Source of the DNA: Mesorhizobium amorphae CCNWGS0123
Lineage (GTDB): Bacteria > Pseudomonadota > Alphaproteobacteria > Rhizobiales > Rhizobiaceae
Direction of reading: 5' to 3'
Assembly: GCF_001686985.1 (NCBI RefSeq)
Contig: NZ_CP015318.1
Coordinates: 4,772,001-4,836,000, forward strand
Length of the DNA stretch: 64,000 nt
This document shows, piece by piece, positions 7,304-15,552 of this stretch (its first letter is position 1; every line of letters begins with the position of its first letter). The notes beneath the pieces are model-generated. The model saw only the letters and a list, made by a program, of their open reading frames with translations, was not told the DNA's origin and made no database searches. The position numbers and the translations under genes are program-made.

Positions 7304-9157
7304 ATGGGGATCAGACCGCTTATGTTTGTCGAACGCGAAGCCTCCGTCGGAGAACCGACCTCGCAGGAGCGCCGCCACGCGGAACAGAACGACAAGCGCA
7401 TCCTGGGCAATGTCGTGCAATGCGACGGCGCGCGTGCCACCATCAGCGCCTATGCCGACGACATTGAAGGTGCGATCACCGGCCTGTGGACGGTCGGCAA
7501 GATGATCTCGATCAATCTCGGCTCGACGCGAACCGTCGGCCTTGTCTATGAAATCGGCAAGTCGGACCGCGCCTGGAGCAATGAAGGCCAGAACCCGATC
7601 GAGGTCAGCATCGAGCTCATCGGTGAAGTGCGCGATGCCACCGAGCCCGGCGCCAAGCCGGTCTTCGATCGCGGCATCACCACCTATCCGCATATCGGTG
7701 CCATCGCCCACCGCATCCGCAGCCGCGACCTGCAGGCGGTCTACGATCTCGCCGGGCGTCATTCGATCACCATCGGTACGCTGTCGCAGGACGAGGCGAT
7801 CGATGCCAACATCGCCATCGACGACACGCTGGCGCGTCACTTCGCCATTGTCGGCACCACCGGCGTCGGCAAGTCGACTGCCGTCTCGCTGCTCCTGCGC
7901 AAGTCGATCGCCGCGCGGCCCGATTTGCGCATTCTCATCCTCGACCCGCACAACGAGTTTGCCGCCTCGCTGCCCGAACATTGCGTCAGGGTCGATTCGA
8001 AGACGCTGGACCTGCCCTTCTGGATGTTCAGGCTCGAAGAATTCGCCGAGGTGCTGTTTCGCGGCCGCGAGACGGTGGCGGAAGAAGTCGATGCCTTGCG
8101 CGATCTCATCCCCGCCGCCAAGAACCTCTATCGCAACCCTGGTTCCGGCACTTATCTCAGGCGTGGCAGCGACGCGCTGACCGCCGATACGCCGGTGCCC
8201 TACCGCATCGCCGATCTCATCAAGCAGATCGACGAGCGTATCGGCATGCTGGAAAGCAAGAACGACCGCCCCATCCTCAAATCGCTGAAGACCCGCATCG
8301 AATCGGCGGCGTCCGATCCGCGCTATCGCTTCATGTTCAACTCGCGCCTGATCGAGGACACGATCCACGAAACGATCGGCAACATCTTCCGCGTGCCGCA
8401 CCACGGCCGCCCGGTCACCTGCTTCGAGATGGCCGGCATGCCGTCCGAAGTCGTCAACTCCGTCTGCTCGGTGCTGGCGCGCCTGGCCTTCGACCTCGCT
8501 TTGTGGAGCGATGGGAAGCTGCAACTGCTGCTGCTGTGCGAGGAAGCGCACCGCTACATGCCGGCCGATCCGCGCCTCGGCTTTGCGCCGACCAGGCACG
8601 CGCTGTCGCGCATCGCCAAGGAGGGCCGCAAATATGGCTGCTATCTCGGCGTCGTCACCCAGCGCCCGGGAGAGCTCGATCCGACCATCCTGTCGCAATG
8701 CTCGACCTTCTTCGCCATGCGGCTCGCCAATGAGCAGGACCAGGCGATCATCCGTTCGGCGATCGCCGACTCCTCGGCCTCGACGCTCGCCTTCCTGTCT
8801 TCCATGGGCCAGCGCGAGGCCATCGCCTTCGGCGAGGGCGTGGCGACGACCATGCGGCTGAAATTCGAAAAACTGCCGCAGGATCTGATCCCCGGCACAG
8901 GCAAGCGCGAGCAGGCCTCGTCGTCCGAGACCGGCGACGACGTCGATCTCGCGGCGATCGTCGAACGGCTGCGCAACGTGCCGAAGCCGCAGCAGCAGAT
9001 GGCCTTCGCCGAGGTCGTCGATAGCGGCCGGCAGGCCGGCGACCCCGACTATCGCAAGCCAGCCACCACAACCCCGCGCATGCAGCCGGACGACGATTTC
9101 GACCTGCGCTACGGCCTCAAGCCGTCGACCTTCGGGCTGCGCCCGCAGAACGACTGA
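7304..9157 (+). CDS. HerA-like FtsK-superfamily ATPase (DUF87)
   Basis: This ~617-residue DNA-translocase-type ATPase has an N-terminal HAS-barrel-like beta domain (residues ~20-130), Walker A GTTGVGKST (~184-192), a sensor strand LILDPHNEF, Walker B LLLCEEAHRYM (~408) and the downstream VTQRPGELDPTILSQC block typical of HerA. HerA family members are hexameric pumps acting in DNA end processing, usually with a NurA nuclease, or in anti-phage systems. No NurA, Sir2 or nuclease gene is adjacent here. Start choice is open between TTG 7295, ATG 7304 and ATG 7322; none has an outstanding ribosome binding site. The tail after ~540 is low-complexity and Pro/Gln-rich. Confidence 0.82.
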   Translation: MGIRPLMFVEREASVGEPTSQERRHAEQNDKRILGNVVQCDGARATISAYADDIEGAITGLWTVGKMISINLGSTRTVGLVYEIGKSDRAWSNEGQNPIEVSIELIGEVRDATEPGAKPVFDRGITTYPHIGAIAHRIRSRDLQAVYDLAGRHSITIGTLSQDEAIDANIAIDDTLARHFAIVGTTGVGKSTAVSLLLRKSIAARPDLRILILDPHNEFAASLPEHCVRVDSKTLDLPFWMFRLEEFAEVLFRGRETVAEEVDALRDLIPAAKNLYRNPGSGTYLRRGSDALTADTPVPYRIADLIKQIDERIGMLESKNDRPILKSLKTRIESAASDPRYRFMFNSRLIEDTIHETIGNIFRVPHHGRPVTCFEMAGMPSEVVNSVCSVLARLAFDLALWSDGKLQLLLLCEEAHRYMPADPRLGFAPTRHALSRIAKEGRKYGCYLGVVTQRPGELDPTILSQCSTFFAMRLANEQDQAIIRSAIADSSASTLAFLSSMGQREAIAFGEGVATTMRLKFEKLPQDLIPGTGKREQASSSETGDDVDLAAIVERLRNVPKPQQQMAFAEVVDSGRQAGDPDYRKPATTTPRMQPDDDFDLRYGLKPSTFGLRPQND

Positions 9158-9218
9158 GCCGATAGCGTTAGATCCTTTCGGCTCTGTCTCGTCGGCCAGC
9201 CTGGACAAATCCCGTCAG

Positions 9219-9335
9219 GAATTCGTCAGGCTGAGTCGAATGGCGTCGTTTTCGAGAACCGGAGCGGAGCGGACAGTTAGTCCTTGACCACCGGAAGCAC
9301 AGAAAACAGCGCCAGGCGGCCAGCCTCACGAATTC
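9219..9335. repeat. Structured intergenic repeat, copy 1
   Basis: This 117-bp element begins GAATTCGTCAGGCTG and ends CAGCCTCACGAATTC, so its ends are inverted. It has internal complementary arms (GGCGTCGTTTTC at 9242 with GAAAACAGCGCC at 9302) and a tip hairpin GGAC-AGTTA-GTCC (9271-9283). The core GAGAACCGGAGCGGAGCG and the CACCGGAAGC block recur in the copy at 50291-50409. It fills the gap between the converging HerA-like and diguanylate cyclase genes and may serve as a bidirectional terminator. Confidence 0.75.
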
Positions 9336-9347
9336 AATGATGGGATT

Positions 9348-10139
9348 TTAGGCGCAGACGCGATTGCGTCCCTGCCTCTTGGCTTCATAAAGCTGGCGGT
9401 CGGCGCGGCGGTAGAAATCTTCTGCCGTTTCCTTGCGGTCCCAGACGGCGAGGCCGACGCTGGTGGTGATCTTCAGCCGGACATTGCCCGACAGAACCGA
9501 CATGTTGGCGACCGCCTTGCGGATGCGTTCGGCGAATTTGGAGAGCAGTTCGGCGTCCATGTTCGGCGTCACCACGGCGAACTCCTCGCCGCCGAGCCTC
9601 GCCACCACGTCGTGATAGCGGGTCATGCCCCTCAGGCAGCCGGCGACCGCCCTCAGCACCTCGTCGCCGACATCGTGGCCATGCGTGTCGTTGACCTGTT
9701 TGAAATGGTCGAGGTCGAGGATCATCAGCCCAACCGGCTTTTCGATGCGGCGGAATTCCTCGAGATATTCCTTCAGCGCATCGTCGAAATAGCGGCGGTT
9801 CTGCATGCCGGTCAGGCCGTCAGTCAGCGCTGCGTGCTCCAGCGTCTCCGAGCGTGCGCTGAGCGAGACGGTCATGGCGCGCAGCTTGCCCTCTTCCGTC
9901 GCCTGACCGCGGATCATCGGGTAAATGAAGAAGACGCCGAAGAACAGCGCCGTTGCCAGAAGCACGCCGGTCGCAAACAACAACTTGTTGAGATAGACGA
10001 TCTTTTCGATGCGCGAGGCCGTATCCAGGTCTGTAGCGATGCCTTGCAGAAGACCATAGGCATGCAGCGTCACCAGGCCGGCGGCCAGGATCACGAAAAT
10101 AAACACGAAAAATGCGGATTCCGCTTTATGGAAACGCAT
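9348..10139 (-). CDS. Membrane diguanylate cyclase (GGDEF)
   Basis: This 263-residue protein makes cyclic di-GMP from GTP. Two N-terminal membrane segments (about residues 7-28 and 50-75) flank a short ~20-residue periplasmic loop, followed by a GGDEF domain with intact active site GGEEF at 183-187. An RxxD product-inhibition site sits at R174-D177, at the proper spacing before the active site. The metal/substrate strand GLMILDLDHFKQVND is also intact. With almost no periplasmic sensor, input may come through the membrane segments. It is monocistronic and converges on the HerA-like gene. Confidence 0.92.
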   Translation of the reverse strand: MRFHKAESAFFVFIFVILAAGLVTLHAYGLLQGIATDLDTASRIEKIVYLNKLLFATGVLLATALFFGVFFIYPMIRGQATEEGKLRAMTVSLSARSETLEHAALTDGLTGMQNRRYFDDALKEYLEEFRRIEKPVGLMILDLDHFKQVNDTHGHDVGDEVLRAVAGCLRGMTRYHDVVARLGGEEFAVVTPNMDAELLSKFAERIRKAVANMSVLSGNVRLKITTSVGLAVWDRKETAEDFYRRADRQLYEAKRQGRNRVCA

Positions 10140-10269
10140 TTGCTCCCCGTAGCAAAACTGCCCATCGGCCTTATGACATGCTGCCGCCTTACGGAGGGTT
10201 AATCAGAACAACCTGAACGGGAAACGCAAGTTTTGTTTTCAGTTTTCTGATTGCATTAGGAACGCGGCA

Positions 10270-11244
10270 TCAGACCGGGAGCACCGCGCCGTCGGACTGA
10301 TGCAATCGTTGCCATTCGGGGCCTAACTGATGTCGAAACCAGGTCGCCTGGCGCTTGGCATATTGCCGCGTGGCGATCTTGGCGCGCTCGATCGCCTCGG
10401 GAAAACTTAATCGCCCGGCCATTGCCGCCTGCAGTTCGCGAACGCCGATCGCTTTCATCGCCGGGAGATCCGGATCGAGGCCGAGAGCCACCAGCCCCTT
10501 GACCTCGTCCAGCGCACCCTTGTCCAGCATCCGGTCGAACCGCGCTTCGATCCGCTGGACCAGTTCCGCCCGGTCCGGATCGATCACCAGGAAGCGCGCG
10601 CTGTGGCGGTCGATCAGCGGCCGGCCGCGCGCCACCTGCCAGTCCGCAATGGAGCGACCCGAGGCGTCGAGCACTTCCAGCGCCCGCACGATGCGCTGGC
10701 TGTCGGTTGGTTTCAGCTGCATTGCGACCGCCGAATCCTCGCGCAGCAGGATGCTGTGCAGCCTGGCCACGCCCTGCTCCTTGAGTTCATGGCGCCAGCG
10801 GTCGCGGATCGATTGCGGAATCTCGGGCATGTCTGAAATCCCTTCCGCAAGCGCCCTGAAGTAAAGCCCGGTGCCGCCGACGAAAATCACAGGCCGTTCG
10901 GAGAGCGTGCCGTCCGGTCGTTCGGAGAACGTGCCGTCGTCGATCAGCTTCGTCACGTCGCGCAGCCAGGCGCCGGTGGAATAGGCGACGGATGGATGGA
11001 CATGGCCGTAGAGAAAATGCGGCACGCGGGCGAGTTCGGCGGCACTCGGGCGCGCCGTCAGCACATTGAGCACCGAATAACCCTGCATCGAATCCGTATT
11101 GACGATGACGCCGCCGCTGCGTTCGGCGAGATCGAGCGCAAGCGCCGACTTGCCGCTGGCGGTCGGCCCGGCTATCAGGGTCGCGTTCTTCACGCGGCCC
11201 TCGCCCGCCTGCCCACCGGAATTTTCGATGCCGCTGATTGCCAC
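10270..11244 (-). CDS. miaA: tRNA dimethylallyltransferase
   Basis: This enzyme transfers a dimethylallyl group to N6 of A37 in tRNAs reading UNN codons. The P-loop GPTASGKS, the NTDSMQGY strand, the LYGHV block, the VGGTGLYFRAL motif and the C-terminal TRQYAKRQATWFRHQ motif are all present. With the ATG at 11244 it has 324 residues; a GTG at 11193 (VKNATLIAG) is an equally plausible start, giving about 307. The upstream start overlaps the divergent serB start. A 24-bp tandem duplication adds an 8-residue repeat (DGTFSERP/DGTLSERP) just before VIFVGG. Confidence 0.95.
   Translation of the reverse strand: MAISGIENSGGQAGEGRVKNATLIAGPTASGKSALALDLAERSGGVIVNTDSMQGYSVLNVLTARPSAAELARVPHFLYGHVHPSVAYSTGAWLRDVTKLIDDGTFSERPDGTLSERPVIFVGGTGLYFRALAEGISDMPEIPQSIRDRWRHELKEQGVARLHSILLREDSAVAMQLKPTDSQRIVRALEVLDASGRSIADWQVARGRPLIDRHSARFLVIDPDRAELVQRIEARFDRMLDKGALDEVKGLVALGLDPDLPAMKAIGVRELQAAMAGRLSFPEAIERAKIATRQYAKRQATWFRHQLGPEWQRLHQSDGAVLPV
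10895..10938. repeat. 24-bp tandem duplication inside miaA
   Basis: Two 20-bp near-identical blocks (one mismatch) lie at 10895-10914 and 10919-10938 with a period of 24 bp. They encode DGTFSERP followed by DGTLSERP in MiaA. The period is a multiple of three, so the frame is kept; the duplication lengthens a loop before the conserved VGGTGLYF motif. Confidence 0.8.
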
Positions 11245-12115
11245 GCTTGTGTCCCATCCCGAAGGCCGCGCAGTGTCGGCCGCGCTTGCGAATATGGCCT
11301 CACGGTCGGTCGGTGCAAGCGCTGTTCATTGGCTGGCCGAAGACATCGCCTGCGATCTCGTTTTGCCCGAGCAAGCCGAAGCCGGCGAAATGACCGCCAG
11401 GCTACGCACGGCACTGGCCTCCGAACCGGTCGACATCATCGTGCAACCGGCCGACGGCAGGCGAAAGAAGATCCTGCTGGCCGATATGGATTCGACGATG
11501 ATCGACCAGGAATGTATCGACGAGCTGGCCGACGAGATCGGCGTCAAGGATCGCGTCGCGGCGATCACGGCGCGGTCGATGAACGGCGAGATCGCCTTCG
11601 AGCCGGCCTTGCGCGAGCGTGTCAGCCTGCTGAAGGGCCTCGACACGGCTGTCGTCGACCGCATCATCGCCAACCGGCTGACGCTGGCTTCCGGCGGGCG
11701 CGCGCTTGTCCAGACCATGAGGGCCAACGGTGCCTGGACGGCACTCGTCTCCGGCGGCTTCGATGTCTTCACCAGTCGCATCGCCGCCAGGCTCGGCTTC
11801 CAGGAAAACCGCGCCAACCGGCTGATCGAGGAGAACGACCTCTTCACCGGGCTCGTCGCCGAGCCGATCCTTGGCCGCGCCGCCAAGGCTGAAGCGCTGC
11901 TCGAAATTGCTGCCCGCCTCGACCTGACGCCGGCCGACGCCATTGCCGTTGGCGACGGCGCCAACGACCTCGACATGATCCGCCTCGCAGGCACCGGCGT
12001 CGCCCTGCACGCCAAGCCCACCGTAGCAGCCGAGGCAAAGGTCCGCATCGATCATGCCGACCTGACCGCCCTGCTCTATCTGCAAGGCTACCGCCGGGAG
12101 GAGTTCGCCGAATGA
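11228..12115 (+). CDS. serB: Phosphoserine phosphatase
   Basis: This 295-residue HAD-family enzyme performs the last step of serine synthesis, hydrolysing O-phosphoserine. The catalytic motif is D86-M-D88-S-T (LLADMDSTMIDQE), followed by the cap region (ARSMNGEIAFEPALRERVSLLKGL), the SGGFDVFT motif II block, and GDGANDLDMI as motif IV. The N-terminal ~75 residues resemble a degenerate ACT-like domain as in other SerB proteins. The ATG at 11228 starts the conserved N-terminus. It is divergent from, and nearly touching, miaA. The next gene overlaps its stop by four bases. Confidence 0.94.
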   Translation: MPLIATLVSHPEGRAVSAALANMASRSVGASAVHWLAEDIACDLVLPEQAEAGEMTARLRTALASEPVDIIVQPADGRRKKILLADMDSTMIDQECIDELADEIGVKDRVAAITARSMNGEIAFEPALRERVSLLKGLDTAVVDRIIANRLTLASGGRALVQTMRANGAWTALVSGGFDVFTSRIAARLGFQENRANRLIEENDLFTGLVAEPILGRAAKAEALLEIAARLDLTPADAIAVGDGANDLDMIRLAGTGVALHAKPTVAAEAKVRIDHADLTALLYLQGYRREEFAE

Positions 12116-12684
12116 AACCGATACGCACCGAGCGCCTGATCCTGCGCAACTGGGAGGAGCGCGACCGCGCGCTGTTCCACCGCATCAACTCCGACGAACG
12201 CGTCATGGAATTTTTTCCATTTCGCCGCGACCGTACTGCTGCCGATGCCAAGATGGACGAGTTCCGCGCCTGGATCGCCGAGGACGGCTATGGCTTTTCC
12301 GCCGCCGAGATCGCGGCCACCGGCGAGTGCATCGGCTTTGTCGGCCTCCTCGAAACCGATCATGTGCCCTCCCTGCCGGCCGACACGATCGAGATCGGCT
12401 GGCGGCTGGCGCCTGAATTCTGGGGCAAGGGCTATGTCACCGAGGCGGCGGAGGCCTGGCTCGCCTACGGCTTCGAGGCGCTGGGCGTCAACGAGATCGT
12501 CTCCTTTGCTGTGGCCGAGAACCATCGCTCCACCGCCGTCATGAAACGCCTCGGCATGAGCGCCGACCCGGCCGGCGACTTCGACCATCCCGATATTCCC
12601 GACAGCCACCCTTCGCTCAAGCGGCATGTCCTTTACCGGCTGTCGCGCCAGGACTGGCAGGCAAGAAAAAGGGCGGCCCGTTAG
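12112..12684 (+). CDS. RimJ/RimL-type GNAT N-acetyltransferase
   Basis: This 190-residue acetyltransferase has the family start IRTERLILRNWEERDRALFHRIN, the core strand TIEIGWRLAPEFWGKGYVTEAAEAWLAYGFEALG, and NEIVSFAVAENHRSTAVMKRLGM. These are the hallmarks of the RimJ/RimL/SpeG-like group that modifies protein N-termini or small amines. It overlaps serB (ATGA) and is co-transcribed with it. Its stop codon lies in the loop of the following terminator. Substrate unknown. Confidence 0.9.
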   Translation: MKPIRTERLILRNWEERDRALFHRINSDERVMEFFPFRRDRTAADAKMDEFRAWIAEDGYGFSAAEIAATGECIGFVGLLETDHVPSLPADTIEIGWRLAPEFWGKGYVTEAAEAWLAYGFEALGVNEIVSFAVAENHRSTAVMKRLGMSADPAGDFDHPDIPDSHPSLKRHVLYRLSRQDWQARKRAAR

Positions 12685-12700
12685 CCGCCCTTTTTCTTTT
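12666..12700. terminator. Bidirectional intrinsic terminator
   Basis: AAAAAGGGCGGC (12666-12677), a six-base loop and GCCGCCCTTTTT (12684-12695), then CTTTTT: a perfect GC-rich stem with T tracts in both directions. It ends the serB operon and the converging degP-like gene. Confidence 0.93.
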
Positions 12701-12730
12701 TCAATCAGACTATTGCTGGCCTTTCCGGAC

Positions 12731-14248
12731 TCAATCCATCCGGATCGTCACGAACCGCAACTCACCCGTCTTCGACGCCAGCATCAAGAGCGCGTTCTTG
12801 CGGCCCTGCTCCTTCAGCGCGCCGATCCGGTCCATGACGTCCTTCGGTGTGGCAACCGATTCCTGCGCGATCTCCGTGATCACCTCGCCGGGCTGGATGC
12901 CGCGCTCGGCCGCGGCCGAATCCTTGGTGACATCGGTTATGACGACACCCGTCACATCGGCGGCGATGCCGAATTTGGTCCGCGTCTCGTCGTTGAGCTC
13001 GCCGATCGTCATGCCAAGCACGGATGCCGTCGAAACCGCAGGCGCCTTGTCGCCATTGTCCTGGTCCGTATTGCTGCCGTCCTCGCCGCTGGCCAGCTTC
13101 TCGCCATCCTCGAGCCGGCCGAGCGTGACCTTCACGGTCTGCTCGACGCCCTTGCGCACGATGATAACGTCCACCGCCTTGCCGACCGGGCTTTCGGCGA
13201 CGACGCGCGGCAGGTCGCGCATCTCGTTGATGTCCTTGCCGTCGAATTTGATGATGACGTCACCGGCCAGGATGGTGCCGTTGTCGACCGGTCCGCCCTT
13301 GATCACGCCTGCCACCAGCGCGCCCTTGGCGGTAGCCATGCCGAGGCTCTCGGCAATGTCGTCGGTCACCGGCTGGATGCGTACGCCGAGCCAGCCGCGC
13401 CGCGTCTCGCCGAACTGGCGAAGCTGATCGACGACGCCCGAGGCGAGCTGCGCGGGAATAGAGAAGCCGATGCCGATCGAGCCGCCCGACGGCGAGATGA
13501 TCGCCGTGTTGATGCCGATGACCTCGCCGACGCTGTTGAACAGCGGTCCGCCGGAATTGCCGCGATTGATGGCCGCGTCGGTCTGGATGAAGTCGTCATA
13601 GGGGCCGGAATTGATGTCGCGGTTGCGCGCCGAGACGATGCCGACCGTCACCGTGCCGCCGAGGCCGAACGGATTGCCGATCGCCATCACCCAGTCGCCG
13701 ACCCGCATTTTGGTGGAATCGCCGAACTTCACCGCCGTCAGCTTGTGACCCTTCGGATCGACCTTCAGCACCGCGACGTCGGTCTTGGTGTCGGTGCCGA
13801 CCAGCGTCGCCTTCAGCGTCACGCCGTCTGAGAAATTCACCTCGATATCGTCGGCATCGGCGATGACGTGGTTGTTGGTCACGACGATGCCCTGCTCGGC
13901 GTCGATGACGAAGCCCGAGCCCAGCGACTGGACCTTCTGGGCGCCACCATCCTTGTCGCCGCCGCGGTTCTTGAAGAAGTCGTCGAAGAAATCCTGGAAG
14001 GGCGAGCCTTCGGGCAGTTGCGGCATCGGCACCGCGCCCGGCCCCTCCGAGCCTTTCACCGTCTGCGACGTCGAGATGTTGACCACGGCGCCAAGCAGCC
14101 CCTGGGCAAGGTCGGCGACCGAAGCCGGTCCGTCGGCGGCGATCGTCGGCGTGACGAAAGACGGGACCGCAAGCGAGCCGACGAGAAGCGCGGCGGCGCC
14201 GGCGACAAATGTCCGCCTCGCAGCGCGCAGAACGGTCTTGGTTGTCAT
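12731..14248 (-). CDS. degP: Periplasmic Do/DegP-family serine protease
   Basis: This 505-residue HtrA/Do protease/chaperone is exported by an N-terminal signal (RRTFVAGAAALLVGSLAVPSF). The trypsin-like domain carries the triad H127 (TNNHVIA), D157 (DVAVLKV) and S232 (GNSGGPLFN). Two PDZ domains follow (about 285-370 and 415-500). An acidic/Gly-rich Q-linker-like loop (FFKNRGGDKDGG) near residue 95 matches the LA-loop region of DegP. It degrades misfolded envelope proteins. Downstream of hflK-hflC-DUF2065 on the same strand, it belongs to a known envelope quality-control neighbourhood. A 170-bp gap suggests its own promoter. Confidence 0.93.
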   Translation of the reverse strand: MTTKTVLRAARRTFVAGAAALLVGSLAVPSFVTPTIAADGPASVADLAQGLLGAVVNISTSQTVKGSEGPGAVPMPQLPEGSPFQDFFDDFFKNRGGDKDGGAQKVQSLGSGFVIDAEQGIVVTNNHVIADADDIEVNFSDGVTLKATLVGTDTKTDVAVLKVDPKGHKLTAVKFGDSTKMRVGDWVMAIGNPFGLGGTVTVGIVSARNRDINSGPYDDFIQTDAAINRGNSGGPLFNSVGEVIGINTAIISPSGGSIGIGFSIPAQLASGVVDQLRQFGETRRGWLGVRIQPVTDDIAESLGMATAKGALVAGVIKGGPVDNGTILAGDVIIKFDGKDINEMRDLPRVVAESPVGKAVDVIIVRKGVEQTVKVTLGRLEDGEKLASGEDGSNTDQDNGDKAPAVSTASVLGMTIGELNDETRTKFGIAADVTGVVITDVTKDSAAAERGIQPGEVITEIAQESVATPKDVMDRIGALKEQGRKNALLMLASKTGELRFVTIRMD

Positions 14249-14418
14249 CGAGGGCCTCCGGATGTTTCTGAAAAGAAGAGCGCTTTCGCAAAAACGCCGC
14301 GTTGCGTCATGTTGGCAAAAAATACGGCACGTTTGCGGCTATGACTATCGGCTGAGGATAAATCCTCCGTTTACGCCGGGACTCATTTCCCCGACACCCA
14401 TGACCATCGTCGCCATCG

Positions 14419-14604
14419 TCAGCCGCGCACCAGCCAGACGATGCCGACGCCGATGGCGATCGCCGCCAGCCCGGCTATGCGCAGTGCATTCTCCGGCATC
14501 GACAGCACCTCACCTGCCAGTCTCTTGGCGAGGTTCGGAAAGCCGCCATAGATCAGGCCCTCGACAACGAGGACCAGACCTATGGCTGCCAGAAAATCCT
14601 GCAC
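14419..14604 (-). CDS. DUF2065 small membrane protein
   Basis: This 61-residue protein has two transmembrane helices (residues ~2-22 and ~42-59) joined by a short loop (GGFPNLAKRLAGEVLSMPENALR). It matches the DUF2065 family usually found directly after hflC. Translation starts at a GTG at 14604, six bases after the hflC stop. A structural or accessory role in the HflKC complex is a reasonable inference, not shown. Confidence 0.8.
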   Translation of the reverse strand: MQDFLAAIGLVLVVEGLIYGGFPNLAKRLAGEVLSMPENALRIAGLAAIAIGVGIVWLVRG

Positions 14605-14610
14605 CGGCCG

Positions 14611-15552
14611 TTACTGGCCGGTGCCCGGCTGCGCCGCCGGCGCGGCGGGCGCTGTTGGCGCCACCGGTGCTTCCTTGCTGCTTGGATCGCGGAAGTAGCG
14701 GAAGAACTCGGATTCCGGCGACAGCACCATCGTCGTACCGGTGTTGTCCAGTGCTGTACCGTAGGCATTCATCGAGCGGTAGAAATCGAAGAAGGCCGGG
14801 TCACGCTGGTAGGCCGCCGCGAAGGTCGCGCTGCGCTGGGCTTCGCCCTCGCCGCGCAGGATTTCCGATTCCTTCTGCGCCTCGGCGACAATCTCCACCA
14901 CTTCGCGGTCGGCGCGGGCCTTGATGCGCTGCGCCGCTTCATTGCCTCGCGCCCTCAGCCGCTCGGCTTCGGCCAGGCGTTCGGCCTTCATGCGGTCGAA
15001 GGTCTGCTGCGAAACTTCGGCGGTCAGATCGGTCCGGCGAATGCGCACATCCTCGATCTGCAGGCCGAGCGACGTGGCGTCGGGCCGCAGCTGATCGCGC
15101 ACTTCACGCATCATCACAGCGCGCTCTTCCGAGAGCGCCGCTTCGAAATCGCGCAGACCGTAGACACGGCGCAGTGCCGCGTCGAGACGCGTCCGCAGCC
15201 GTGCCTCGGCCAGTTCGATCTGACCGGAAACCGCCGCACGGAAGACGCGCGGGTCCGAGATGCGATAGGCGATGAAGGCGTCGACCTCGTAGAACTTGCC
15301 GCCCGACACCTGGACGCGGATGTTGTCGAGGTCGAAGCGCAGCACGCGGTTCTCGATCAGTTGCACGCTGTCGGCATCGAAGAAGGCGAACGGCGCCTTG
15401 AAATAGATGCCGGGTTCATTCTTGACGTCGACGATCTCGCCGAACCTGAGCACGAGCGCCTGCTGACGCGCATTGACCACGAAGACCGACGAATAGATCA
15501 GGAACAGGATGACCGCCGCGACGACGGCGATGATGGGGAGACGGTTGGCCAT
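14611..15552 (-). CDS. hflC: HflC, SPFH-domain modulator of FtsH
   Basis: This 313-residue protein has one N-terminal membrane anchor (IIAVVAAVILFLIYSSVFVV), an SPFH/band-7 domain, and a long coiled coil (AERLAEAERLRARGNEAAQRIKARAD). It forms the large periplasm-facing HflK-HflC assembly around the FtsH protease. The ATG at 15552 overlaps the hflK stop (TGATG); a GTG one codon earlier is an alternative. The C-terminal tail is Ala/Pro-rich (APVAPTAPAAPAAQPGTGQ), longer than in E. coli HflC, and likely disordered. Confidence 0.95.
   Translation of the reverse strand: MANRLPIIAVVAAVILFLIYSSVFVVNARQQALVLRFGEIVDVKNEPGIYFKAPFAFFDADSVQLIENRVLRFDLDNIRVQVSGGKFYEVDAFIAYRISDPRVFRAAVSGQIELAEARLRTRLDAALRRVYGLRDFEAALSEERAVMMREVRDQLRPDATSLGLQIEDVRIRRTDLTAEVSQQTFDRMKAERLAEAERLRARGNEAAQRIKARADREVVEIVAEAQKESEILRGEGEAQRSATFAAAYQRDPAFFDFYRSMNAYGTALDNTGTTMVLSPESEFFRYFRDPSSKEAPVAPTAPAAPAAQPGTGQ

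Noticed and set aside
7259..9208. 649-codon open frame on the minus strand
   Set aside because: Antisense to the HerA-like ATPase, whose Walker motifs and codon use are clear; the minus frame is a compositional shadow.
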